Shown here in pieces: positions 1 to 12,097 of a stretch of 64,000 nt of DNA (its first letter is position 1; the number at the start of each line of letters is the position of its first letter). Origin of the DNA: Gigaspora margarita. Taxonomy: Eukaryota > Glomeromycota > Glomeromycetes > Diversisporales > Gigasporaceae. The notes beneath the pieces were generated by a model, which worked only from the letters and a program-made list of their open reading frames with translations, was not told where the DNA came from and did not search any database. The DNA lies in NCBI GenBank assembly GCA_009809945.1, contig WTPW01000490.1, positions 160,375 through 224,374 on the forward strand, written 5' to 3'. The position numbers and the translations under genes are program-made.

Positions 1-119
1 TTTTTTTTTTTTTTTTGTGATTTATTTATATTTTTTATACTCGTTTTCTATTGGCTTGTTTAATGTCGAGGAGAGCTCCATTGGTGAGGGGGGATGACGT
101 TAAACGAATTTTTAAATTC
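1..119. other. Left flank before the repeated units
   Basis: Opens with a 16-base T run at the window edge. Similarity to the other units starts only near position 120, so this stretch lies outside the recognisable repeat. I see no gene in it. Confidence 0.4.
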
Positions 120-615
120 AAACGGGCTTATAAATAAAGTCTCTTTAAGCTACATACAAAATAACTATATAAACTATATACGTTCATTTCCACATCTCTT
201 AACCACGTGTCAAATCTAACACGCCTCTTTCGACCCATGATTCGTTAATCACGAAGCCCAATTGCTGCGGAATGATTTACCGACCGCTTTTAAGATTTAA
301 ACGTACAAAGTGCTTAATATTCTATAATTGATTATTATTTATATTTGTACGATTACTATTATGTTTATGATGTAGTGTAGCACAAAAGAATATAAAATAT
401 TAAATAGATAAAGTATTTAAGCAAAGAAAATCTTGGTAGAACATACTTGCAGTGTCATAAATGCATATATCGTTACATGAACTACCAATTGAAAAGAATT
501 CGTGTTACAAATTACATCTGAATATGGATGATTGTAGTGACCAAATATGTATTTAAAAAAAAACAAAAAAACTAAATTACGTTCAAATTTGAATTCTTTC
601 AAGCAATAACAAAAT
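120..615 (+). promoter_or_regulatory. Conserved upstream block, unit 1
   Basis: The stretch before the first Sel1 start resembles the stretches at 6760-7308, 16225-16846 and 26991-27568. Shared landmarks are the block reading close to GCGGAATGATTTACCGACCG (268-287), a TATAAAATATTAAATAGATAA-like stretch near 390-412, and a CTTGGTAGAACATACTTGCA block near 432. The promoter is presumably here, but the similarity comes from recent duplication, so it does not by itself prove function. Confidence 0.45.
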
Positions 616-1452
616 ATGAACCAGGAAAGCCCTTCAGTGCTTTGTAACTTGGGGCATAATTACCAAAAGGCATTAATGTGAATAAAGATGAAAAAAAGGC
701 ATTCGAATTATACTTGAAAGCTGCGAACATGGGTCATACTATTGCAATTTTCAATGTTGGGAATTGTTATCGTCAAGGAATTGGTGTTGAAAAGGATGAA
801 CATATGGCTTTCATTTATTATCAAAAATCTGCAGAGATGGGTGACGCTGACGGAACATATAGTTTGGTTTTTGTTATCATAATGGAATTGGAGTTGAAGA
901 GGATGAACATAAGGCATTCATTTATTATCAAAAATCTGCAGAGATGGGTGAAGCTGATGGAACATATAATGTTGGATTATGTTATCGTCATGGAATTGGA
1001 GTTGAAAAAGATGAACATAAAGCATTCATTTATTATCAAAAATCTGCAGAGATGGGTGATGCTTGTTGTTATGATGATGGATTTGGAGTTGAAAAGGATG
1101 AACATAAGGCATTCATTTATTATCAAAAATCTGCAGAGATGGGTGATGCTGATGGAATAAATAAGGTTGGTATTTGTTATCAATATGGAATTGGAGTTGA
1201 GAAGGATGAACATAAGGCATTCATTTATTATCAAGAATCTGCAGAGATGGGTAATGATTATGGGACTTATAACATTGCAGAATGTTACCAAAATGGAATT
1301 GGAGTCCCAAAAGATGAACATAAAGCTTTTGAATGTTTTCTGAAATTTGCTAACAAGTTTGATAGTACTGCAATTTTTCAAGTTGCTTTCTGTTATCGAA
1401 ATGGAATCGGGGTAGATAGAAATATACAAAAAGCTAATCATTGGTATCAAAG
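616..1452 (+). pseudogene. Sel1-repeat exon of unit 1, broken by frameshifts
   Basis: This exon matches the N-terminal exon of units 2 and 3. It encodes about eight Sel1-like repeats of roughly 36 residues (core MGDADG..NVG.CY.NGIGVEKDEHKAF.YYQKSAE). The start is the ATG opening MNQESPSVL. One base is lost in an A run near 668-673 and another near 862 (AGTTTGG where the siblings have AGTGTTGG). The reading frame therefore moves to the frame open at 678 and then to the frame open at 944-1456. Repeat 5 (about 1057-1085) also lacks about eight residues without shifting the frame. The exon ends ...CAAAG before GTAAAT at 1453; a 20-nt mini-exon (1518-1537) follows, then the kinase exon. Family knowledge: Sel1 repeats are TPR-like helical pairs that scaffold proteins. 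Assembly indels in homopolymers are an alternative to true decay. Confidence 0.75.
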
Positions 1453-1599
1453 GTAAATACTTTTTTCTTGGCTTTATATTTATAATACACTATATTAATA
1501 TAAATTTAAATAATTAGATTCGACGAATTGATATCAAGTAGGTATTTAATATTATTTATTAATTTATTTTTTATTATCTAAATTGGTTTTTTTTTAAAG

Positions 1600-2702
1600 T
1601 TAAATACAAGTATGCATCTGAACAATTTGATATTGATCAAGATCTAAAAGAGATGTTGATTGAAAATAAATACCAAATACCATGGATTCCTTATGAAGAA
1701 TTTGTTGATATTAAAGAAATAGGAAAAGGTGGATTTGCGATTGTATACTGTGCGAGGTGGTTCGATAAAAGTAGAGATTTACATACATCTATTGCACTTA
1801 AAAGACTTATTTCAAATAATCGTAAAAAATTTATAGAAGAATTAAGAATATTTTGTGAAATCAGATACATGTACCCATCATTTTTAAAATGTTATGGAAT
1901 ATCAAAAGATAATGACGGAAATTATATTCTAATTTTGGAATATGCTAGAAAAAATTCTTTAAGTAATAATCTTTACGATGTATCACAGATGGAATGGAAG
2001 AAAAAATTAAAATTATTACAATGTATAACTTTTGATCTTGATATGATTCATTTTAAAGGATTAGTCCATAAAGATTTACATAGTGGAAATATTTTACAGG
2101 ATGATATAGACAATGCTTATGTTTCGGATCTGGGGCTTACATTATCAATGGAAAATAAGTCTGGTGGACTATATGGGGTGTTGCCTTACATTGCTCCTGA
2201 AATTTTATTACAACAAGCATCAACGAATGAAATGTTAACTAAGAAAATAATGTTTACGCAAGCTGCGGATATTTATTCGTTAGGAATAATTATGACAGAA
2301 ATATCAACTGGGTCTAGAGCTTTTGATGGTCATGATTTTGAGGATCTCGCAATAAAAATTTATATGGGATTACGACCTGAGCTTGCCCCTGGAACTCCCT
2401 ATTGCTACGTAGAATTAGCGAATCGATGCTTGGATCCTGATCCTCAAAAAAGACCTACTGCAGTAGATATAACAAGTATACTTAATAAATGGAATATAAG
2501 TATTGAAAATTCCGATGAGATAGATGAAATTAAAATGCAATTTCTGGAAGCTGATAGGATCAGTCCAAATCCTGTGATGAAAATACACCCAGATCACATG
2601 TACTCCTCGAAGCTTATCAATACACGAAAGATTACTGAAAATTTATCAAACATAAAAGTTAGTAATCCAATAAAAAGCGTGGAGATTCCTAATGAATATT
2701 GA
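1600..2702 (+). CDS. Protein kinase domain exon, unit 1 (tyrosine-kinase-like type)
   Basis: Intact terminal exon. Its own first ATG at 1653 would give 349 aa, but the reading frame extends upstream to the splice acceptor at 1599 as KYKYASEQFDIDQDLKE. Counting from that ATG, visible motifs are the glycine loop IGKGGFAIVY (23-32), the VAIK-type lysine in IALKRL (K50), HKDLHSGN (139-146), DLG (159-161), APE (181-183) and the helix F aspartate in AADIYSLG (206). All catalytic residues are present, with HKD for HRD and DLG for DFG. It should phosphorylate Ser/Thr or Tyr residues; the substrate is unknown. The Sel1 exon upstream is frameshifted, so this kinase is made only if translation starts internally or the frameshifts are assembly errors. 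The C-terminal tail past about residue 285 is low in recognisable features. Confidence 0.85.
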
Positions 2703-4089
2703 TAATTTTTTTAGTTCCTTGTTTAAATCTGAATGTTTCATTATTTAAAATGAAGAAATGTTCACTTACACATGATTTTTTGTTTAAATCGGAATGTTTC
2801 ATTATCTAAAAGAAGAAAAATTCACTTACACTTGATTTTTTATTATCGAAGATCTAAAGCAAATTATAATATAGATTAGTTATAAAATTTGACTTTGCAG
2901 GCCAGATAGAAAGACCCTTAATGTAGGCCTGGGCCAAAAAACTGGTAGAAAATTATATATTATTTACAGACATTTGGAAATCATATAAATAATATCCATA
3001 TTTTTGTTGGTCCACATATGGAGCTTACAATTTATCTAAACTGATAACTTGAAACACTATAAGTTAAACTAATGCTTAGCAATTTTTAAAGTTTCTCAAT
3101 AATCCTAAAAAATTTATTTAAAATAAAAATTTTTCATTAAATTTTATTGCGTGGTTTCAAAAAATCTTCATTCAAATTTTGAAAAAGTTTGTTATTGTCT
3201 CTATTTAATTGTTTTGGTTTTTAAAATTAATACTTTGTTTCAGGGATATAAATAAAAGCATTTATATATCAAATTATAATTGGGCAATTTAAATACTCAC
3301 CGATATTAAATTTATCAAAAAAGACCTTAACTTTGTCTTTGATTTGAGTGCTATTCTTAACGCAAAGTCTAATTTTACCCTTAAAATTTTCCATAAAAAG
3401 TTTATAAAATCTTATAATAATCAAAGGACATGCTGTAGAATACTTTCTAATTAATTATTCTTCAAATATTCAAATTATTTATTTTTGTATAATATAGTAT
3501 ATTTTTTATAAATCACAGTTATCTTTTCAATAATTATGCTTTTGTTTCAAGTAAAAACAGATAAGTAGTCTGAATTTTGCTTCTTTTTTGTTAAAAATTA
3601 ATATATATACTGAACATTTGCCTGAATGCTTGCCTTTCGATCTTTCATCATATAATTCTCCAACAATTTCGCCAACAATATTCTGTGTGTAATTATTATC
3701 TTTAAAATTAATTGGTTAATATCAGATGAAGTTAGTTTTTTTATACTGTTTTATAATTGATGATTTGACATCTTAAAAACAAGAGCACAGTACCAAACTT
3801 TAATTCAAGATATATCATTTAGTGTTAAAGCCGATTTTAATTTATTTAATTTTTTAATTTGTTAGTGATATAGTTGTTAGTCGAAACCTGATTTTCACAC
3901 TGACAAAACATGAAACTATTTGAAAATACTTAAATGGTGAAATAATAAACTGCCAAATTGTGACAAAACTGACGAAACTTTAAAGAATGACATAATTGAA
4001 TTTACAAAGAAAATGATCCATCACCATGTAAAGTAATTCAAGGATAGCTGTGTTGTTCTCAATAGTTTTGCTTAATTGAATGTTAAGAC
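2703..4089. other. Spacer downstream of unit 1 kinase
   Basis: A+T-rich spacer with no open gene. It is alignable by eye with 9989-10830 and 19179-20480. Near 4089 it jumps to sequence that matches unit 2 only from about 12512, so about 1.7 kb present in units 2 and 3 is missing here. Confidence 0.5.
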
Positions 4090-5060
4090 TTATTATGATC
4101 CAAAAATACAATGGGTATTTGAAGCTTTAGAAAAACGGTTGAAATTGAATTGAATAATATAACCTTGTTAAAATATTTAATAGGCGTTTTTAAAGAGGTT
4201 GACTTACTTCAATGAAAATACTGTAAATAAAAAAAAATTGATTAAATAATATAACAGCAATTATTCACTGTGGAGAAGTAGATTTCATACGTGGACAATT
4301 AGAATCGCACTAATATATCTTAAAAAAACATCGATTCTTAGCAAAATTTTCTTTACTTTATATTTAAAATAATGAAAATGATATTAGAAATTTAAATAAA
4401 GTATTGAAATTTGAGCCAGATAACGATATTGTATTACTTTCAAACATTTGTAGAGATGGGTGATTAATACTGTAAAAATAGTTTTTGCATTTGTTATTAA
4501 ATGGCATAGGGTCAAAAAATAAATAAACATGGGGAATTCGTTCAATACCAAAAATTTACCATTATGGTAATGCAGATTAAATATTTGATCTTGGCATCTA
4601 TTTTGATGGAAATATTCAATTTGTAAAAGCAAAGGCATCTGGTGTGCATATTCCAATTTTAATAAACTTCTGATATGTGTTCTGTTGAAGAAATGTTTAA
4701 CTATTGTAGAAAAGTTGCTAAGATGTATCGTTTTGTGAAGTTTTCAGTCTGAATTTGTTATCACAATAGAATATGAATAAGGAAAAGAGTTGTTGTTACG
4801 AAAAATGAATCGGTAAATTTACGCAAAGCCTTTAATTATTATCAAAGAACTGCAGAATTAAATGTTCCTAGAGGAACATATAGTGTCAAGATTGTTACTT
4901 TAATGAATTTGTGCTGAAAAAATAAACAGAAAGTTTTTAATTTTTTAAGCAGATGCCATGGGTCAATTCGATGGAACGAACATACAAGATTGGTTTGTTA
5001 ACAACTTGGAATCAGCTTTATAAGAAATAATGTCTAAAAATATTTTTGCTGTTCAAAAAT
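4090..5060 (+). pseudogene. Decayed TPR/Sel1-repeat gene, unit 1 (5' part deleted)
   Basis: Same relic as 12098-14560 and 22245-24375, but only the distal part remains. Recognisable pieces are the degenerate TPR stretch near 4095-4330, KAFNYYQRTAELNVPRGTYS near 4828-4880 (a clear Sel1 repeat), and further Sel1-like fragments to about 5000. Stops and frameshifts are frequent in all frames. The Sel1 pieces are far more diverged than the neighbouring intact Sel1 exon, so this is an old pseudogene carried along by the duplication. Confidence 0.6.
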
Positions 5061-6759
5061 GTTTATACCAAATATTAAATACAGTATTTTAAAATGATAC
5101 AATCTTTTTAGAAATCAAATTTATCTTTAGTTTAATAACAGATAAACTAGATTTTTTTTGTGAATTAAGGTTGTCTAGGGATAAAATTAAATAATTTTAA
5201 CGAGCTCGAAGTTTTTTCTTTTGTGAATATAAAGACTGCATGAGGATTTTAATGAACTTCAGTTATTTTATTTGTGTTTTATAAATGTAAAATATAATAA
5301 TAACAATAAATATTTTAAGACTTTTAAAAGGATATTTTTTTTGAAGAACATAACTTCGTGATAAAATTACTTGTGAATATCCACTTTGAATATAATCATA
5401 TATGTAGTCTATAATAACATCGGTAGCTTATAATAATATAGGATGCTATAATTTGTGATTAAAATCAATGAGTTTTGAGCATCGCTTGTAGAATTTCTAT
5501 CAACGATGAAAAGTTCGAATATTTCAACGTTCATCGAGTTTTTTAAAAAATATAATAAATTTTAGCGTAACATTAAATTCACCAATTGCACCATTTAATT
5601 TGCACTGATTAACTCCAGACATTTGTGATAATAAAAACTAATTCATATAATCTATTAGAAATATCACAATTTTGAATTTTGCATCTAAATTTCCTGTAAC
5701 TGAAAATGATCGATCGTTGATATCCATTTTCACTTAAAATTGGAAATTGCCATTTTAAAATGACCACATCATCACGATTTGGTTCGATTTTAGGCTCGAA
5801 AAAACAAGATATTTATATCTTCGTTATCATTTTGATTTTGAATGTTTAATAAAATGACAGATTAATAAATCCTTTGGGGTAAACTTGTTTTTATTTTTAT
5901 TAATTATAAGAGAAACATAAATATCTCTTATTAGTAGAACTTTACAAAACCATTAACATAAGATTCAGTATCTTTATTCTATATTAAATAAAATCCATGT
6001 TTTAATTAATGTCAATTAATCAAAATTTATGTAAATTTATGAGTTATTTATTTATTAATAAGACAAAAAACTTGTCACTATCAAAGCATTTAAATTTAAA
6101 TTGACCGAGTTAATAACTAATGATTGATGTTTATTTAGATGCTCGAAATTTTCGATAGATGCAATTCCACTCTGTGGTAATTTCATAAGATAGTTTAGTA
6201 GTTTAAATATATGGTTACAGTACCATCAGCACATAACTGATCTAATGTATAATTTTTTTTCTTTGGCTTCTCATCTTCACTCGCACCGCTTCATCGCCAT
6301 ATCCTAACAAATAAACATTAATGCGAATTTAATTCACATTTCTGCATTATATTCCAGCAGCTCTTAACCTTGATTAATTAGTAAATGTTATCTAATTTGT
6401 ATTTAGAACAATCCCAATCTTTTCACTGGCAAAAAAATACACAAAAAAAGCAAATTGGTAAACAAAAAATAATAATAATAAAATAAATAAAATAGACGAG
6501 AATAAGATTAAACATAAACAGGCTCTCAGAATATAAAATAAACATTATTATGGAGTGCAGTATTTATGCCCGCACCAATATTTAAACGGCCATCAATTGT
6601 AGTAAATTTTGAAACCGAAAACGTGACTCGGCAATTCCAAATTTGAATTTCCAGTAATTTGGTCCATTTAGTCTAGTTTTTCTGACAGTGTAGATACTCA
6701 ATAATTTATTTTTATAAATGAAGACCCTGTTGCCACGGGAAAGAACAAGCCCATTACAA
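5061..6759. other. Spacer between units 1 and 2
   Basis: A+T-rich, no supported gene. It corresponds to about 14561-16224 in unit 2 and 24376-26990 in unit 3. Confidence 0.5.
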
Positions 6760-7308
6760 TAAGCTTATAAATAAAGAATCTTAAAGCTAAATTCAATATA
6801 ACAATCTCTATAACCACTTACCATTTTTGACCAATTTTAACTTGATTTGTTATTTACACGAAGTCCGATCCGATTGCTGCGGAATGATTTACCGACCGCT
6901 TTAAGATTTAAATGTACTTATTTGATATGCTTATTTATTTCTGCTCGTCATTAAAATTTTAATTCCAGATTCCAAAGTGTTTAAATTGTTTAAGATTCTA
7001 TAATTGATTACCATTACTATTACGTTTACAATATATTTTTTAGAGTAGCACAAACAATATAAAAGATTTAATAGATAAAGTATTTAAGCAAGGAATATCT
7101 TGGTAGAACACACTTGCAGCGTCATAAATGCATATATCGTTACATGAGCTACTGCAGATTTTCTTTTAGAAAGATTCGTGTTACAAATCAAATGAATACA
7201 GTTGTATACCGAATATGGATGAATGCAGTGACCAAAGATGTATTTATAAAAAAAAAAAAAAGAGCCACATTACGTTCAAATTTGAATTCTTTTGAGCAAT
7301 AACAAAAT
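6760..7308 (+). promoter_or_regulatory. Conserved upstream block, unit 2
   Basis: Counterpart of 120-615, with the GGAATGATTTACCGACCG block at 6881-6898 and the CTTGGTAGAACA block near 7099. An open frame at 7114-7302 sits here but is not kept in the other units, so I treat it as leader, not gene. A stop (TAA at 7299-7301) lies in frame just upstream of the ATG at 7309, which supports that start. Confidence 0.45.
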
Positions 7309-9988
7309 ATGAACCAGGAGAACCCTTTTGTACTTTATAATTTAGGGTATGATTACGAAAAAGGTATTAATGTGAATAAAGATGAAAAAAAGGCATTTGA
7401 ATTATACTTGAAAGCTGCGAACTTGGGTTGTACCATTGCAATTTTCGATGTTGCTCGTTGTTATGATAATGGAATTGGAGTTGAAAAGGATGAACAAAAG
7501 GCTTTCATTTATTATCAAAAATCTGGAGAGATGGGTTATGCTGGTGGAATAAATAGTGTTGGTTTTTGTTATCAAAATGGAATTGGAGTTGAAGAGGATG
7601 AACATAAGGCATTCATTTATTATCAAAAATCTGCAGAGATGGGTGACGCTANNGGAACATTTAANGTNGGNTATTNTTATGATGAAGGAATTGGAGTTGA
7701 AAAGGATGAACATAAGGCATTCATTTATTATCAAAAATCTGCAGAGATGGGAGTTGCTCTTGGTATACATAATGTTGGATATTGTTATCAAAATGGAATT
7801 GGTGTTGAAAAGGATGAACATAAGGCATTTGCTTTTTATCAAAAATCTGCAGAGATGGGTGATGCTGATGGAATAAATAGTGTTGGTATTTGTTATCAAT
7901 ATGGAATTGGAGTTGAAAAGGACAAACATAAGGCATTTGCTTGTTATCAAAAATCTGCAGAGATGGGTAATGATTTTGGGATATATAATATCGCAGATGG
8001 TTATCAAAATGTAATTGGTGTCTTAAAAGATGAACATAAAGCTTTTGAATGTTATCTAAAACTTGCTAACAAGTTTAATATTACTGCAATTTTTGAAGTT
8101 GCTCGCTGTTATCGAAACGGAATTGGAATAGAAAGGAATATACAAAAAGCTAATCATTGGTATCAAAGGTAAATACTTTTTTTTAGTTTTGGTTATAATA
8201 CACCAAATATTAAATTAAATTTAAATTACTAGATTCAGACCCTTGGGTCGATAGTGCAGTTGTTAGCACTCCAGGGTCACAAACATAAGGTCGCGAGTTC
8301 GAGTCCAACGGGCGGCGAAAACTCTGCCAGGACCGGTTTGGAAATGATCTTCGAGAGGAATTTCCATTTACAATTAAGAACGGATTCATACGGAAGAATG
8401 CAGTCGCCGGCATAGCCACGAGGCTGGGGACGACCAGAAAAGGCGCAATCCGTCAACAAATGACGTAAACATTGAGAGAGCCCGCGAAGATTAATAGAAA
8501 AGGGGCGCCTGACGATCCTAGACCGACCGAATATGGAAAGTGGTTCCTGAGGCAGACGAAAAAGGGTCGACCTATATAGCGATCCGGCGGGATTTGTAGT
8601 TCCTTAATGCTGCCTATGATCCGAAAAGGTACGGGGCACCGGACGTGGTGGGCCAGTTGGAGTCAGTCGGGATAAACGGACTATAGAGGGAGGGATAGTT
8701 TAATTAGGAAAACCCCTACATATAATGTAATAAGGGACCTTGAAGGTCCCGTTAATTAAAGATGTGTATAAGAGAAAACACCATATATTAAATTAAATTT
8801 AAAAAACTAGATTCAACGAATTGGTATCAAGTAGGTATATAATTTTATTAATTTAATTTAATTTATTATTAATTTAATATGTTTTTTTTTTAAGTCAAAT
8901 ACAAGTACGCATCTGAACAATTTGATATTGATCAGGATCTAAAAAAGATGTTGATTGAAAACAAATATCAATTACCATGGATCCCTTATGAAGAATTTAA
9001 GGATATTATAGAAATAGGGCAAGGTGGATTTGCGATTGTATACCGCGCGAAATGGTACGATGAAAGTAGAGAATTACATGCAACTATTGCACTTAAAAAA
9101 CTTATTTCAGATAATCGTAAAGAATTTATAGAAGAATTAAGAATGTTTTGTGAAATCAGATACGTGTACCCATCATTTTTAAAATGCCATGGGATATCAA
9201 AAGATGATAACGGAAATTATATTCTAGTTTTGGAATATGCCAGTAAGAATTCTTTAAGTAATAATCTTTACGAGGTATCACAAATGGATTGGAAGAAAAA
9301 ATTAAAATTATTAGAATGTATAACCTTTGATCTTGATATGATTCATTTTAAAGGATTAATTCATAAAGATTTACATAGTGGAAATATTTTACAGGATGAT
9401 ATAGATAACGCGTATGTTTCGGATCTGGGGCTTACAACATCAATGGAAAATAAGTCTGGTGGACGATATGGGGTATTGCCTTACATTGCTCCTGAAATTT
9501 TATTGCAACAAGCATCAATGAATGAAATGTTATCTAAGAAAATAATGTTTACGCAAGCTGCGGATATTTATTCGTTAGGAATAATTATGACAGAAATATC
9601 AACTGGATCTAGAGCTTTTGATGGTCATAATTTTGAGGATCTCGCAATGAAAGTTTGCATGGGATTGCGACCTGGGTTTGCCCCTGGAACTCCCTATTGC
9701 TACGTAGAATTAGCAAAACGATGTTTGGATCCCGATCCTCAAAAACGACCTACTGCAGTAAATATAACAAGTAAACTTTATAAATGGAATAGAAATATTG
9801 AAAATTCCGATGATATAGATGAAATTAAAATGCAATTTCTAGAAGCTGATATGATCAAACCAAATCCTGTAATGAAAATGCACTCAGATCACATGTACTC
9901 CTCGAAGCTCATCAACACGCGAAAGTTTAACGAATATCTATTGAGTTCAAAAGTTAGTAACCCAATAAAAAGCATGGAGATTCCTTAA
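7309..9988 (+). CDS. Sel1-repeat protein kinase, unit 2
   Basis: Predicted three-exon gene: exon 1 7309-8168, mini-exon 8811-8830, exon 3 8895-9988, giving 657 aa. Exon 1 encodes eight Sel1-like repeats of about 36 residues; undetermined bases at 7652-7676 fall in repeat 4. The mini-exon and junctions read RFNELVSI and join to KYKYASEQFD. The kinase domain (numbered from the internal Met at 8948) has IGQGGFAIVY (23-32), K50, HKDLHSGN (139-146), DLG (159-161), APE (181-183) and D206, all compatible with activity. I see no signal peptide or membrane segment, so it is probably cytosolic. Sel1 arrays bind proteins, which suggests a scaffolded kinase. Intron 1 is 642 nt instead of about 65 because a SINE landed in it and duplicated the acceptor. 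The tail is shorter than in the siblings (stop at 9986). Alternative: two separate genes, with Sel1 ending at TAA 8172 and the kinase starting at 8948. Confidence 0.85.
8200..8815 (+). mobile_element. tRNA-derived SINE with long flanking duplication, in intron 1
   Basis: The body (8238-8777, about 540 bp) is much richer in G+C than its surroundings and absent from units 1 and 3. It opens with a tRNA-like head: A-box-like ATAGTGCAGTTGTTAGCAC near 8250 and B-box-like GGTCGCGAGTTCGAGTCC at 8290-8307. It ends with GGGACCTTGAAGGTCCC and an A-rich tail. It is flanked by a 38-bp direct repeat (8200-8237 and 8778-8815; three mismatches). The repeat spans the intron acceptor and the first five bases of the mini-exon. 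I infer retroposition by Pol III transcript and LINE machinery. A decayed relative lies at 54806-55396. Confidence 0.8.
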
Positions 9989-12097
9989 CTATTGATATTT
10001 TTTTTAGCTCCTTATGATTTTTGTTTAAATCAGAGTGTTCATTATCTAAAAAAGAAAAGAAGTCCAAGTACACATGATTTTTTTATTATCGAGCTTTAAA
10101 GCGAATTATAATATAGGTTAGTTATAAATGTAGACTTGGGCCAATAAACTTGTAAAAATCTATATATTATTTACAGACATTTAGAAGTCTGTATTTTTTA
10201 TAGAACACAGTTTTATCTTTTCAATATTATGCTTTTGTTTCAAGTAAAAATAGATAAGTAATTCGGAATTTGTTTCCTTTTTGTTAAAAATTGAACCATA
10301 TACTAAATATTTTCCGGAATGCTTGTCTTTCGATCTTTCATTATAACATAGATTATATAATTCTTTGACAATTTCACCAACAATATTCCGTGTGTAATTA
10401 TTATCTTTTAAATATAATTATAGGCTATTTGATTAATATCAGATAAAGTTAGTTTTTTACATTGTTTTAATTTGATGATTTGACATCTTAAAAACAAGAA
10501 TATAGTACCACAAACTTTAATTTAGATATATCATTTAGGGTCAGAAGCCGATTTTAATTTATTTAATTGTTTCATTTATTTGTGATATAGTTGTTAGACG
10601 AAACCTAATTTTCAAACCGATAAAACACGAAACTATTTTCATCTTTGTCAAATTAAACCTTAAATGACAATATAATAAACTGACAAATTGTGACAAAACT
10701 AATGAAACTGTAAAGGATGACAAAAATCGAATTTGCAAAACAAAAGATCCATCATCGTGTAAAGTAATCTGTGTTGTTCTCAATGATTTTGATTAACTGT
10801 ATGCTAAGATTTGATGTGTTATTTAAATTCAAAGGGCATGTATTACTAAACATAGTTTTGATTTACATAGGATATCAACTATGATAACCCAACGTAGGAT
10901 GATAGTGACATAGTAATTAAATTTGAGGCATGTCAATTTTTCATATGATAGATATGATACATGTAGTAAAAAATAGCAATATATAATCTAAATTATCTAA
11001 TATAAATTACCCATTATTTCTTGATTTAGTTTGTAAGTATAATGACTATCTTAAAAACATTTCATTCTAACGCTGTGAATTATTAAATTATTGACCATAT
11101 GTACTGCATTTTATAAGGTTTTTTACCAAACTTCCGTGCCGGACGCATGGGTTATATGTTAGCTGATACAAATAAGTTGTTAAACGCAAAATTATTTACT
11201 TAAATTGGATTTAAAATGAGCTATTCAAGTTATATTTAATCTTATTTGAAATTGCAAGTATAAAATTACATTATTTCTCACCCGATTATTTAAAACAAGC
11301 TACAGTATGTTTTCGATATTATATATATTATGTTGACTCATAAGTTGCCTTTATTAAATGTCCCAAAAGCAAAACTATTATATTTACCTTTTTAATAGTC
11401 TATAAAATAAAACTGAGTAAGATATTGCCAATCTTGCGGAATTTTTCAATGCGAGCCAAAATTTTAAGTATACTCCGAAACTCTTAATAAATAAAATTTT
11501 CTATACGCATAAATATAAAAAATTTATCGTTTACATACAACCTATTCCGATATAAATAACGTACTATTTTTAACTCATTCACCAACATAACTATGTGTCA
11601 TATCAACAACTCCCTTAGTTATGTCCTTTATCCTTGTTTATGCTTCTTTATGGAAATTAATAGTAAAAATTGGGTCGACGTGTATTAAAATGAAAAATTA
11701 ATTTTGCTAGTTTTAATGTTAATTTTGTCTAAAGTTTTCGAGATGTTTTCTTGTCAGAATCGACCAACGAGACAGAGACATTAGATATGCTTTTTTTTTG
11801 TATTCGTAACATAGGGTTAGGTTTATCTTTATGCTTCAGGATCATCGACCATTAAACTTTTCAGGAAAAAGTTACTTTTTAATTACTATGCGAAGAAGAC
11901 AAATCATATTTATAATTGATCAGTGATTGCATCATCAATCCAACTAAAAATTTTAATTTATTTTTACAAATGATTAATATACTTTAATTAATTTCGCACG
12001 TGCTGTTATGTCAGACCCGTACGTTAATATATTCATACAATAACTATAATTTTACACTTATTTAATGGAAGTACTTAGTTTCATTTGAATCAGCATA
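9989..12097. other. Spacer downstream of unit 2 kinase
   Basis: A+T-rich, no gene supported. It corresponds to 19179-22244 in unit 3. The part near 10140-10190 is shorter than in units 1 and 3. Confidence 0.5.

Noticed and set aside
977..1450. Long minus-strand open frames opposite the Sel1 exons (also 7402-8007 and 16940-17761)
   Set aside because: They mirror the Sel1 repeat on the opposite strand; period and conservation follow the plus-strand repeat.
7114..7302. 62-codon open frame just upstream of the unit 2 Sel1 start
   Set aside because: The frame is not kept in units 1, 3 and 4, and it ends in an A-run leader; best seen as 5' leader.
8240..8310. A functional tRNA gene
   Set aside because: A and B boxes are present but arms do not fold into a complete tRNA that I can draw, and the sequence runs on into a 540-bp element with flanking duplication: a SINE head.
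8210..8459. Minus-strand open frames in unit 2 intron 1
   Set aside because: They lie inside the SINE and have no protein-like features.
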